NCBI GenBank assembly: GCA_035610365.1
Contig: CM069432.1
Coordinates: forward strand, 282,294,709 to 282,358,708
DNA: 64,000 bases
Reading direction: 5' to 3'
DNA from: Aquatica leii
Lineage: Eukaryota > Arthropoda > Insecta > Coleoptera > Lampyridae
Numbering within the stretch: the first letter of the stretch is position 1; each line of letters starts with the position of its first letter. The notes below the pieces were generated by a model. It saw nothing but the letters and a program-made list of their open reading frames with translations. It did not search any database and was not told the DNA's origin. Made by a program: the position numbers and the translations under genes. Positions 12,507 to 24,229 of the stretch are shown here, in pieces.

Positions 12507-15243
12507 TTAGTAAGTATTATAAGGTCTTCTACCGCACTTGCGGAAGGCATTTTCCCAAAATTGGTAAATATCATAATCGGGATTTGATTTTACTCTTAAT
12601 TCGTTTCCAATTTCTACATACTCTTTGTTTTCACAAAAAACTGGCCATTTTACGTTATCGATATTACTAGTGTCATCTGGTGTAGGATCTCTAAAATACA
12701 AATTGTACTGTGTTACAAATACTCTTAAAAATTTACCCTGTGGTAGCAAAATCTGTCCATAACTTTAACAGCTTCTTCTGCACAACTCGATCAGAGTGTG
12801 TCAATGTCGTAGTCCATACCGGATTAATTGGGTAAAATAACTTTAACACTTCGCTATAATGCCCGGCACCACCTAAATACGATAATGGGTTTGTTCCCAC
12901 ATAAGCATATACGTAAAAATAGACATTGTGTTTTTGATTTTGGCATACTAAATCAGCCGATTTTCTAAATCCTCGCACATCTTGTCCCATAAACTAAAAA
13001 AAATCATAAATACGTGTTTACACAACTTCAGTTTATAAAACCTTGATCCAATTAGTTTTATCAGTAAACGAAGTATTTTTAAAAAAATGTTCTTTTATTC
13101 TACGTATTGTATGATCAATGCAAGGCGACCCATTTGGAATATTCATAGAAATAGGAATAAACAAAGCTGGGTTTTCTTCAAAAATGTTTATGTTTATATA
13201 TCCGGTATCAATGTCTGTAAATTTAAAATAAAATTTGTATCAAATGTTAATACTAAAGAGCGGACAGTCAGGAGTCTACCTATTTTGCCTTTTTGTGTAC
13301 CTTTTTGCTTTTTTTGTTTTTTTAAAGAGTATTATTTGGTACTGCCTTTTTACATATAAACTTTGAAAAGTTTGTGTAAACAGTGTTTTAATAGGCAGAT
13401 GACAATAACGCATTACAGAATTTTACTTAAATTACGTACAATAATATAATTCATATTTTTGCTCACAAGGTCTTACCACGAACCTATAAATAACAACAGG
13501 GATTTTCATGTTTTGTTAAAAAATGGTTTCCAGAAAAGATTAAATACAAAAGCCGCTTATAGAGAAGAACTATTGAAAGAATTTATACTAAAATTATGTA
13601 CCATGACAGGCTTAACAGAACACCATCTACAAAACCGGAAGGATTTTGGAATGAATCATATTTTTTAGGTCTATTCAGTACCTAAAGAAGCAAACAAATA
13701 TAGATAATTTTAATTCTGTAGGTAGGATTCTTTTAATGACTGAAACACATGACTAAAATATTTTTGTTTGCTATAAATAACTGTGATATTGTCACACTGT
13801 GATAGTCTATTGCTGTTGTGCTGTGAGTGAGGCAAAAGCTTCTTGGTCAAAATATTGAAAAATATTTTATTTGTGTGTGTAAAACAAAAAAATAAACTGT
13901 AAATTTTAATAGATATTTGTGCTTTTTTGTCAGGTTTAAATTGCTTTTTATGCCACCTTTTTTGGTATTTTTCTCGACTTACTATCCGCTATTTAGTTAA
14001 TACTATACTTGCATTCGTATGGAAAAGACCCTTCTTCTGTAACATGTCCAATCATACATGGAACTTTGGTAAAAACGCCTTTGCGTAAAGCTTCGTATGC
14101 ATGATCTGAAAAAAACGCGTTTGGACTACGGTGTTCAATTGATGGTATAAACGGTACTTCGTCAAACAGTATGTAAGAACCCTAAGTGAACGCAACAAAT
14201 ATAATTTTGAATAAAATTAAAAATACTACCATTATAGAAGCGTTAAATCCGGTTTTTACTAATTTATCAGCTGGAACCTGCCGTAATTTTTCAACTAAAA
14301 TTGCAGTGTTTGTAGTGTGAATACCCAAACCACGTCCCAACCGAAAAGCCATTTCTTTGGGATATCTTTGAAAAACCCAAGTGTTAAGAGTAACGCCACT
14401 TTGACTAATAGCCCGATGAAATAATCCTCTACTTCTTGGAGATAACAGATGAAATTGTACGGATGCTCCTCCAGCGCTACCTCCAAATATAGTAACCTTA
14501 GATGGATCTCCACCAAAAACTTCTATGTTTTCTTGGATCCAAATTAATGCCGCCGTTTGGTCTTTTAAACCCATATTTCCAGGCGCGTCGTTATTTAAAG
14601 TACTTAAAAACCCAAATACGTTGAGGCGGTAGTTAATCGACACTATCACAACTGGTTTTTCCATAAAATAATCTGAGCCAGTGTTTTGGTACGAGGAAAA
14701 TATAAAAGAACCTCCGTGGATCCATACCATAACCGGTAGGCCACTACAATTGCTATCACTAACCTAGGTAGCAAGTTAGTTTTTTTCTAAAAATACATAA
14801 AAAAACTTACGTTTAATGGTGCCGCAATTTCTAATGTTAAACAATCCTCGCTTCCAATTACGTCATTTCCCATAAATAAATCAGTTATTTGAGTGCATAC
14901 GTTTCCTTGTTTGGTGGCATCTTTAGGAGTATACCATGGTTCGGGAGGTTGTGCTTCCTAAATTAAAATTTAAACAAACCATTTTTGATTAATGTTTATA
15001 ACCTTAAAACGCAAATCTCCCAACGGCGGGCGTGCATACGGAACACCAGTAAAATAGTAATATCGCACAGAAGAATTAGCCGCGCGGCTATTTTTTATAG
15101 TTCCACATATAGGTCCATATTTTGTAATTTTTAAAACTTCACACTAAACAAACCATATTACAAAAACAAAAATTGTTAAAAATACTTACAGATTTTGTTG
15201 AAGCTAATGCTGAAAATAGAAGCAATAACGTCAAGAACGCCAT
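12507..15243 (-). CDS. Secreted carboxylesterase, copy B
   Basis: Type-B carboxylesterase of 552 residues in eight exons: 15190-15243, 15003-15143, 14811-14957, 14230-14763, 14013-14181, 13042-13214, 12737-12993 and 12507-12690. All join in frame and I see no disabling change. The start is the ATG opening the signal peptide (MAFLTLLLLFSALAS), so the product is probably secreted. Active-site parts are HGG at 130-132, Ser210 in GGSAGG, the acidic residue of EEG at about 342 and His451 in GAGHYSEV. The usual GESAG elbow reads GGSAG, and it is not the GQSAG of juvenile hormone esterases, so the substrate is unknown. Intron 5 (13,215-14,012) has a GC donor and holds a 744-bp transposon. The gene sits between BEL/Pao debris and a truncated macrodomain fragment. 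Confidence 0.88.
13253..13996. mobile_element. 744-bp non-autonomous DNA transposon in intron 5, copy B
   Basis: The termini are inverted repeats: CTAAAGAGCGGACAGTCAGG at the left, and CTAAATAGCGGATAGTAAG read inward from the right. TTAATA flanks both ends (13,247-13,252 and 13,997-14,002), while copies A and D have a single TTAAT-like site with no insert. A 69-codon open stretch (13,459-13,668) may be a transposase scrap, but I do not recognise it and it is broken in the unit C copy. The superfamily is undetermined. Confidence 0.75.
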
Positions 15244-15295
15244 GGCACTAACAAGGAAAAATGTTTTAATTAGGCGTAAGTTCTACTTATTACAG

Positions 15296-15328
15296 TTATC
15301 TAGTTTTATCAAAGTATACCTTTTATTT
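15296..15328 (-). promoter_or_regulatory. Candidate GATA pair and TATA-like box, copy B
   Basis: Minus-strand AGATAA (15,296-15,301), TGATAA (15,306-15,311) and AAATAAAAGG (15,319-15,328) lie 50-85 bp upstream of the ATG, spaced as in copy A. Confidence 0.4.
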
Positions 15329-15497
15329 AAACAAATATTTTATAATTAAACTTAGAATTGCAAGCGATTTTCAAAACATGCCAAGGACAAAGTTGATTAA
15401 CCTAATAAAAAATTTTGCGGCAATGTTTAACAACAAAATTTAAAATTGGTTTTAATTTATTTTGTCGTAAAATGTTTAAAAGTTACTAACAGTTAGC

Positions 15498-16356
15498 AAA
15501 AAATATTTTGTTATAGGTTGCTGCGTATATAAAATCTTCATCAACGTAAAATATTGTTCAAATTTTACTAATTGATATATCAATCTTCGTTAATTACTTG
15601 AATTTGAAAAGATAGATCTTACTTAAATTTATATTTTCTTCAAAAATTAGTAGCACCAATCATTATTAATAAAATTTTTGAAAATTGCAAAAATTTTGAA
15701 TACGCAAATCGTTACATTAAAAAAATTCAATTTGTGGTAGCTTAACACAAATATCTAGAAAAAACTTAAAAGATTGAAGTATCTTAATAATTTTAATATT
15801 GCAAATATTTAAACCTTATTTTATATTTGTCAGAAAATAAAATTTTATGTTAGAAGTGTTTCAGTGTGATTTTCGTACCGTATAAGTTTCGTCCCGGAAC
15901 GTCCCCTTTTTATTACATTCAGAGTATCAGCATATATTTCAGTTTTTAACAATTTTAGGAGATGATTCAGGTGAGCTAATAGCTATTAGCATCACTGGAT
16001 AATCGTGAGTACATATCTTTTACTATCTATTAGTTTATGTAATTGCCAAACGTCAATAAGTGCGACTTAGATATACGTATTATCACGACTTATGCATGCA
16101 GATTTATTTGTGTCATTACGTACTACATTTATTACAGTACGTTCTGCTTCTGATTGCGCAAATCACTGTATTTCACATTCAGTTTTTATTCTTTGCTTAC
16201 CGAAGAAGTAAGTATTCGAATTGTAAGACGATAATTAGAAGTACCCAATTTAGGGACCATTTTTATCTGTAATATTTATTAACAACAAGACCTGTTCCAA
16301 ACACAAAAAGATTATGCCATCGCACATTGCGTGAGCGAGGATCTTGACATGTCCAG
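15498..16356 (+). pseudogene. Truncated start of macrodomain gene, unit B
   Basis: This block matches 38,838-39,606 of unit D. At its right end (about 16,285-16,356) it reads the first part of the OARD1/TARG1-like macrodomain: DLFQTQKDYAIAHC, then SEDLDMS. It stops abruptly at 16,356 and is followed by a second copy of esterase-upstream DNA. A 33-bp sequence occurs on both sides of it (15,465-15,497 and 16,357-16,389, one or two mismatches). The rest of the block is AT-rich and presumably held the upstream part of the divergent macrodomain gene. Confidence 0.7.
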
Positions 16357-16389
16357 TCGTAAAATGTTTAAAAGTTACTAACAGCTAGC

Positions 16390-16914
16390 ATTTGTGAGGG
16401 TCTTACTTTAAAAAAGGTGTGTTATGTAGCTTTGAAGTTGTTACACATTAGGGTGCAATTGTCATTGCTGTTGAAAGATAGCCGGGAGTTGCAAACCGTT
16501 CCATATATTTTGCTTCTATCGAGATCTACACGTTTTTACATGCTCTAAAGTTTCAGAACTGTAGATGTTGCATTATCGCCAATACCTCCAACGCATGTGT
16601 ACCGTTTTTGTCCCTAGAAAAACTAACGATAAATCAAACAAAGTCAAAGGTTTTTGGTACACTCAGTAATTCAAAGAAATAAATAATACTTAAGTATCAA
16701 ATCCTGGCAGTCATTTGAAATTCTATCACCCAAACACTCGACAAATCAAATATAAACAAATTGAAACGTGAGACTTGTATACACTACACACAAACCGTCA
16801 CGTACGCAGGTTGCAATTTATCACATTTTAATTAGTATTCGTTTTCCTGTGACATTTTGTAGGTTTGCTTCTGATTTTAAATAAGTCCTAAAAAGTACAA
16901 GTGCGTGTCAATTT
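16390..16914. other. Spacer before Tigger, unit B
   Basis: This is the same upstream block as 5,473-5,990 of unit A. No gene is seen. Confidence 0.5.
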
Positions 16915-19285
16915 TGGAGAAGAAGAAAGTTATCAAAACTGTAGAGAAAGGAAGCAAGAAAACGACCTGGGCAGTACTTTTTTAACCATTATAAAAAATA
17001 AAGAAAAAAAACGTAAAATAAAGTAAGAAAACGAATGACTAAAGGTGAACTTCCTTGCCGCGAAAGAAGTCTGGTCATTTGGCTTAGACAGTGTAGGGAA
17101 AATTATCTATTAGCGAAAACTTGCTGCAAGACAAGGCAAAAGAGTTTGTAAGTAATCTGGGCATCCAAAACTTTGCGGCAAGTGAAGGAGAAAGCTTAGT
17201 AGTAAAAGTGGAAGTGTTGATAAAACTGTATGCTCAAATTGAAACAGCAAAGTGCAAACTTTGATAAAAGACTACGGTGCTCAAAATATATTTAACACCG
17301 ACGAAACTGGCCTCTTTTTTTTAGGTATTTTTCTATCAAGATTTTAACTATTGTTACAAGCTTTTTGGTTTTACGAACCTGCACGGCCAACTCACAATAG
17401 TCGGTGAGAGGGGTAGGTTCCCAAGAAATATATAAAAGATGTTTCAGGGCGCCAGAGCTTATCCCAAAGTAACTTCTGTCCCGCTCAAGACAGGCGGTAT
17501 ACACTTGTAACACGATGTTAGGTTCGTAATCCTTATACTCGGCTGTTCGAGTAGCCAACGTTTGTTATTAGATAACGACGATCCGAAGAGAAAGGTATGT
17601 TGTCATAAAAGAACAAGTAACCACAATAATAACTTTAATCTAGAATCGTTGATGATTATCACAGGTATATAAGAATTCTCATTACAGCAAGTCCGTAGTA
17701 TCGGCAACACACAATACAGAGGTAAATTACGTCGACATGAATAGCGAGGTAGAGTTTATAGTAAATCTCATTTGTATACAGCATGCGAGATACACGAAAT
17801 AATGATAATAAGTACGGCATTAATATTACAATATCGTAATAAGTATTGGTAGTACACAGCATACGTAACACGAAATAAGAGGGAAAAAAATTGCTATCTA
17901 AATGGTAATCCAATAACGTTCGTAACCACGAAATTAATATGTACAACAGTTTCGTGAGCGACCTTGTTGACCACGAAATAAAACACATAAAATCACTTAC
18001 CATAAACACAGGAACTTCCACTTGTGCGAAGAAAGCGCTTTCCCCGACACGAATCCTGTAAATAATTTGAATCGCAAATCGTGTCAAACCAATGCCTCAC
18101 GAAATCAAGATCTACAAAAATCGTTACTTAAATTTTAAAGCAAGCACACATAACACAACCCGGTAGTCGAATGCTGTTGTACCCCTTTTCTGTGGTTTAA
18201 TTAGTTCTACTCGTAGGCCTTATAAAAAGTTAGCAACGTCCCCTCAAAATATTTGTCGATGTTAATGGGCCAGATGGTGGTGGAACGGCCGGTGACGATT
18301 CGAATACTCCACACGATCGTAACGAAGTCACAACTTTCCCTGGTAGAATTTAAAGTACAACCAGAATACCCCTATTTAGGAGGTAGCACATGGCGCTAAC
18401 AAAAAGACATAAAAATTACCTTTAATCAAAGAAAGAACAAAAACCACTTACTCTGCGTGAATAAATTACTTAGTTAAGAAGACTTCTATTTTCCATCGTG
18501 TCCCAACACGTGGATGATTTTAGAAAACGATTTCTCGATTCACGCAGACATAGGTTAGAATATGACCGATGTCAAAATCAAAATGCCGGTCTCTCGCCGG
18601 ATATCGCCTACTCAATACAAAGTGACCAACGAACCCGATAGATGGCGTCGAGAAATATAAAAGTAATTTTTAATTAAACCAATATACAGGGTAATGCATT
18701 ATTTAAATTTATGCACGTAACACTACTAAGGATGAAAAGTGTCATGGTGGGAAATACAGTAAAAGAAGTTGACAGTTTTGCTTGCAGTTAACTTGGACGG
18801 TTCTGAAAAGTTGAAGCCTCTTGTCATAGGAAAAACTATAAAGCCGAGATGTTTTCAAAAGATCAAATCATTTTCTAACACCTATCGTGCCAACAAAAAG
18901 GCTAGGATTACCACAGAACTATTCAATGAATGGTTTCTATCACTAAACACTGACATGAAATAACAAATACAACTCTACTTTATTCACTGTATAACTTAAT
19001 TTCTTTGAATCTACCGTCACTAGACCAAGGTATTATTCATAATTTCAAGTCGTTATACCGTAAGGAGAAAGCGATGTCGACTATGGTGTAAATTTAGACG
19101 AGTATGTGCAAGTGGATGAAGATATTGCTGTGTCGAGATCACTTACCGATTTACAAACTTTGTCCGCTACAAATAGTGACGAGAACAAAGAAGATGACGA
19201 CAATTCGGAGTCTTTGCGAGCGGTGACTGTAAAAGAAGTAAAAGCGTCATTACAGACATTACAAAACTTATGTCTTCAGTTTTGA
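16915..19285 (+). mobile_element. Decayed Tigger/pogo transposase, unit B
   Basis: This is a second copy of the unit A Tigger, with the same order of blocks and the same missing catalytic middle. The readable parts are NIFNTDETGLFF near 17,295, TVLLAVNLDGSEKLKPLVIG from 18,770 and the acidic tail with VKASLQTLQNL near 19,250. It is interrupted by the same insertion as in unit A, and it is inactive. Confidence 0.8.
17349..18725. mobile_element. 1.37-kb insertion in Tigger, unit B
   Basis: Nearly identical to 6,434-7,802 and at the same site within Tigger, so one insertion event preceded the A/B duplication. The same imperfect terminal inverted repeats are present. No transposase is recognised. 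Confidence 0.6.
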
Positions 19286-20654
19286 ACATATTACATTAAC
19301 GTTTTAAAATCCCGACAAAGTTAAAAAAACACAGCTTTTACTTCCACAAAATAAATTTAAAGAAATTTCGTTTTGAAAATTGCTTAGTATGTAAATGATT
19401 TCCAGTTAGTTTTTTTTTTCTGGAACGTGTCTCTGTTTTTCCCAGAGAATTATTTTTTGCCATCACTGATGAGGTCAAAGGCTTAAATAGATGCTGAATA
19501 CGTATTAGAATAATCCACCGTTATAGCAAAAATTGAACTGTGTTTTTCAAACATCCACAGGTGTGAACTATTGACTACAATAATACAGCTTCTGTAGGTT
19601 ACTGGATAAGTATCACAATTTACGGAGAAAATTATGATTCCCACAGATTAATACCACCGAGAAATCCGTTCCAAAACCTCAGGAAACTCATTAAAAAAAA
19701 TTTAAACGTATTGAAAGAAACATGGCCGACGCCATCTTAATTACCTGCAAACACCAACTTGAAATAGAAAATCGCATAATCCTGCTAGTAACTGAACAAT
19801 TCCTAAACAGCACAATCGCTACAAACGTAATAGAATTAACCGATGATGAAAATTAAATAAAAAGAAGAATTACTTACAACTTGGTGGATAACGTCTTGAG
19901 AAAAGCGACAGTTCACAGCGACTTGAAGAATGCACGTGAAAACGCCTTGCGTTCGCGATCGCCTTAAGCAATTTTACAAACAGTGGCATCGTGAATTTTA
20001 ATTAGTATTATTACCTTTAGAAAATGCATAAATAATGACATGTAACATATTCAAACATCAAAAACAGCACTAATTAACGTCGATGCTATAACTCACACAA
20101 AATAAATTCAAATTAAATTGTGCTAAATGAAAATTGGTTGATATCTAAATCATTGAGTTTTTCTTCCTAGAACGTATCAGTGTTTTACTTTTTTGCCAAC
20201 ACTGATGATGATAGGGACCCAAATAGTTGTGAATGCTAAGGACGTATCGAAAAATTTAGCATTACAGCGAAATTTGAACTGGATCTTCCAAAAAACGTAG
20301 CTTCTTCACACAATTCAGCGATTTATAAGAGAATGGATTTAAATTGAACCACTACGTTTGTTTATCAGAAAGTCTACTTTTTTACATTAGTTTTAACAAA
20401 ACTATTGCACGATCAGCGCGTCTCGGCCTAGCTTGAAACTAGAAGTGATACAACTATATTCTTCTACAGAAAAAAATTTACCAACCAATGAAAACTACAT
20501 ACACTTGGATGCCTAGGTTTAAGAGTGTATTCACTAAAACCGTTGCAAAAGATAACTATTTCTAAAACTCAATCTTAACGACTGTAGGAAGGGCACTTGA
20601 ATACAAAAAATACACATATTTATGTGGTCGTTATAACGAGAATAACAAACTTGT
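19286..20654. other. Spacer between Tigger and Tc1, unit B
   Basis: No gene is seen. The first member of a diverged direct repeat (about 19,376-19,490) is complete here, and its partner lies near 20,125-20,320, about 750 bp away. Confidence 0.5.
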
Positions 20655-20910
20655 AAAAGATTGTGTACTACACTGTTAAAGCCGCTCAAGTAATCAAAAA
20701 TGGACTTAGTCAGCGAACTATTGCTAGACAACTGGATGATACACGCGCAGCGGTTCGGAGAATGTTCCAACATCGTGAGGAGACTGGAGCGTTTAATGAG
20801 CGACCTAGAAAAGGCAGGAAGCGATTTACAACGGTTCGTGATGATTGTTTCATTGTGTCAACAACATTAAGAAATCGTAGCCTTAATGAGGTTCAAGTTC
20901 AACAATGATC
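20655..20910 (+). mobile_element. Tc1-like transposase N-terminal fragment, unit B
   Basis: An open frame from 20,663 to 20,908 encodes the Tc1 helix-turn-helix (LSQRTIARQLDDTRAAVRRM, then RPRKGRKRFTT). It ends where the LOA-type LINE begins, exactly as in unit A. The catalytic domain is absent. Confidence 0.8.
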
Positions 20911-20924
20911 TGTGAAAATGAGCA

Positions 20925-23919
20925 GTGACAATTAGACAGTGGTCAAGGGGCAATGAGGTATATCTTTAGAGAGTACTGACCCTAAGGCGCATAGCTGAGG
21001 TAATCTCTGGTTCCCATATGACGCTTGCTGCATCCTGCTCGAGGCGACCCTGCTTTTACCAAACTCGGCGAATCTAGACTGAGAAGTCAATAAACATCCC
21101 CCAATCCACGGTGGATCAGCATACTCCAAGGACGAACGGCATGGGTTTAAAAGCTCTCTAGTATGCGATCTCTGGATACCAGGTGCCCTCCAGAGTATAT
21201 GGCCTTATCCAGTAAGAGGTTCTGCTGGATGGACAGTCATCCTTAATAACTCGTGGAAACAATATGGATCCTTCTAAAACAAACAAAAATAAAAACAAAA
21301 TGGAGGAAGAAAACCCCTCAAACCCAAAACCCAAACCTAAAGTCAGGAAAGCTGGCGAAAGCAGCGTTTCAGAGCCAGAAGGTAGGGTAGAGAAACTGGT
21401 CAAAAACCGCCCGCCTAAATGTAGGCCAAAATAAGACAAGGTTATATGGCGCAGCCTTAAAAAGACACAAGTACTTACTGAATGCAGGATACTCCAAAAC
21501 CGAAGCTAGGAAACTTGCCTTCCTGAAGAAGGAAGAATTAATTGTTCCCAAACCGGGAGGTAGCGGTACCCAAGCTCCGGTGCAAAAAAGATCACGGTCC
21601 CAGGAAAAAAGTCGTCTTATACAAATGTGCCTTAGTAGATACCAAAATGGCGGTGATGTCCAGGAGATTTCCAACAGAACTGCCCAGATGGATGAAATTT
21701 GCTCGGCCATCATGAACACACTGGAGAAAAGGTACAATGAAACCATTAAACCTAAATTCCTCACCTCTGTGTATAAGGCGGGCTACCTAATGCTTTCATG
21801 CAAAGACAACTCCACAGTTGAATGGCTTAAGGCGGTGGCAGTTAATCTACACCCTTGGGAAGGTTCAAAGGTGTGGGCTACCAAAGCGGCAGATATACCT
21901 CAGAGTAGTACCTTACCGGCATTCTTCCCCAACTCCTCTGAGATGTCGGCGGAGAGGATATTACATCGGATCCAAGGACAGAACGATGGAATCAATACCT
22001 CAACCTGCAGGGTAATAAGGAAGGAAGCGAGGGGTACATAAGCACTTCTTATCCTCTCAATCGACCAAAATTCAGATCAAACAGAATCCTTAAGAAATAA
22101 ACTGTTCTACGGATTCAAAGAGGTTCCTATCAAAGTAAGGAAGCAACTGCCATGGAGGTGGCGGAGGAGAGTAGTACTCCACCTCTCTTATCCACTTTCT
22201 AACCATGGAGTGCGTGCAGGTGAACCTTCGCCATGCAAAGGCTGCTACGGCCGTCTTATGCTTAAGGCACTAAAATGGTGGGTGTAGTCCAGGAGCCCTG
22301 GACAAATAGGAAACGAGTTTGTGAACTAGGTACCAAAAACGGTAAGCTGATTTATGATAGGTCTGCCCTGGTACCGAGGGCAGCCATTCTGATCAATAAA
22401 ACTATCAGAGTTCACAAATACTGATACAGTCACCGTAATGACAGAGCTAAGTGTCCCTGGAGGAAAGAAAGAGGTAATCTTGACTTTGGTATATTTTCTT
22501 GGAGAGGAACAGGAAGTGCCACTAGGCACGGTGAAACGACTCATCAGCTACTGCAAAGCCAACAGGAAACATCAAATCATTGGGGAGAACGCCAATGTCC
22601 ACAACATCGCCTGGGGAAGTAAAGATATCAATGACAGAAGTGAGTCACTTTATGAGTACTTACTGACTAATATGGTGGTGGCCAATAAGGATAATTGCCC
22701 AACCTTTATAAACGCTATAAGGCAAAATGTTCTAGACTTAACCTTAGTGTCTAGGGGGGGCTTCAAATCTAATAAGTGATTGGGAAGTGTCTGGGGAGGC
22801 GTCCCTTTCCGATCACTGTTTGATCATGTTCAAGATGGGGGCTTTTTGCAAGATCAACTAAACATACGGGGTTCCTAACAAGACCAATTGGGAAGGATAC
22901 AGAAGTATCCTACATAATGGCATGAAGGAAATACCAAACAAAATAAGATAAATAAACGACTTGGAAAGAACAGTTAACCTTACAACGGAGGCCATAACGA
23001 GAGCCTTTGAGGTAAACTTTCCTCTCAAAACCAATAAGACTAAAACCAAGGTACCCTGCTGTAACATTGAGCTGGGCAAACTGCGTTGCAAAGCCAGAAG
23101 GGCATGACTCCATCGTAGGGGAGAGAATACAAAACCTAACACGTAACTGGTGCTTTAAAGAAGGCATGAACATAAACCCAAATAATACCACTATCGCTTC
23201 TTTTACTAAACGAAAAAAATTAAATATCTCCTGGGTTCAGTTAAATCTAATTACCATTCCTTTCTCCAAGGAAGTTAAATACCTGGGGGTAACACTGGAC
23301 TAAAAACTAACGTGGGAAAGTCACCTGTCCAAAACGACCAAGAAAGCTATAAAAACTTTATGGTCTTGCCGCCAACTGGTAGTCAAAACGTGGGGTTTCA
23401 ACCGCAGCATAACCAATTGGATCTACAAAATAGGTCGTTAGATTTGGAGTTCTCTGCGTCTGCAGTTTGGTGGAGAAAAGTAGACCAAAGTACCGCGCAA
23501 GCAAAGCTGGCAAAGGTGCTAAGGCTAGCATGTCCGACCACCATAGGCGCCATGAAATCCAAACCCATCGCTGCGATGGAAATCCTTCTCAGCTTGGATC
23601 CCCTACCAGTTGAAATTAAGGAGAAAGCTATGAAGCAAGCCCTCAAAATACATGAGGTACACCATTTCAAAGAAGGCAACCTCAAAGGTCATTAGGGAAT
23701 TCCCAAAGCCACTCCTATGTTGAACACGGGGCAGTGAGCGATCAGATGAACTCAAAAATGATATTTGGTCATAAATACAGGTTCCCCAGTAAGAAAGACA
23801 GGGTGGGAGGCACGGACTGCGTACTGGGGTCTTCCCAAAAATGGTTCACGGATGAATCCAAAATAGAAAACGGTGGTGGTGGTATGAGAGATATCATTAG
23901 GGCAAGATACCCATTATGA
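20925..23919 (+). mobile_element. LOA-type LINE, 3'-truncated, unit B
   Basis: This is the longer of the two copies. It has a 5' leader (about 20,925-21,290) and the gag-like protein with DUF4780 in pieces (21,290-22,140). The start of ORF2 follows, with the APE endonuclease N-terminus (about 22,190-22,500), EN motifs NAIRQNVLDLTLVS and SDHCLIMF (to about 22,840), and the end of the reverse transcriptase (EVKYLGVTLD, then AAMEILLSLDPLP, 23,270-23,640). A short RNase H start (WFTDESK) closes it near 23,870. Much of the central RT, including the YADD region, is deleted. An RNase H after RT fits the LOA/R1 side of the Jockey superfamily. Many stops and frameshifts are present; it is dead. Confidence 0.78.
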
Positions 23920-24229
23920 AAAATTAATTTAAATTCTTAATAATAACGATACTTCTTTTAGTAATAAAAAACGTTAATTTGTTTAATGTCTTAATAAAAC
24001 CAAAATAAATTTGTAAAAAAAAATTGTAGTTAAAGTCAAAAGTCTACAGTGAGCCGATTTCGATGCATATTGTCTAAGTAAGTAGTTGTATAGATTACAT
24101 ATAAAATTGCACCGTATTTCATATTTTTGTTTACCAGAACTGTCTGGTGTTGTGTATCAATTTTTTTTGGTATAACAAAAGTCAAGTTTTCACCAAATAG
24201 ACATGTTTTACATAGTTTTGCGGTGTTCG
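23920..24229. other. AT-rich junction between units B and C
   Basis: No gene or clear repeat is seen. It separates the truncated LINE of unit B from the first sequence shared by units C and D (24,230 against 32,845). Confidence 0.5.
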
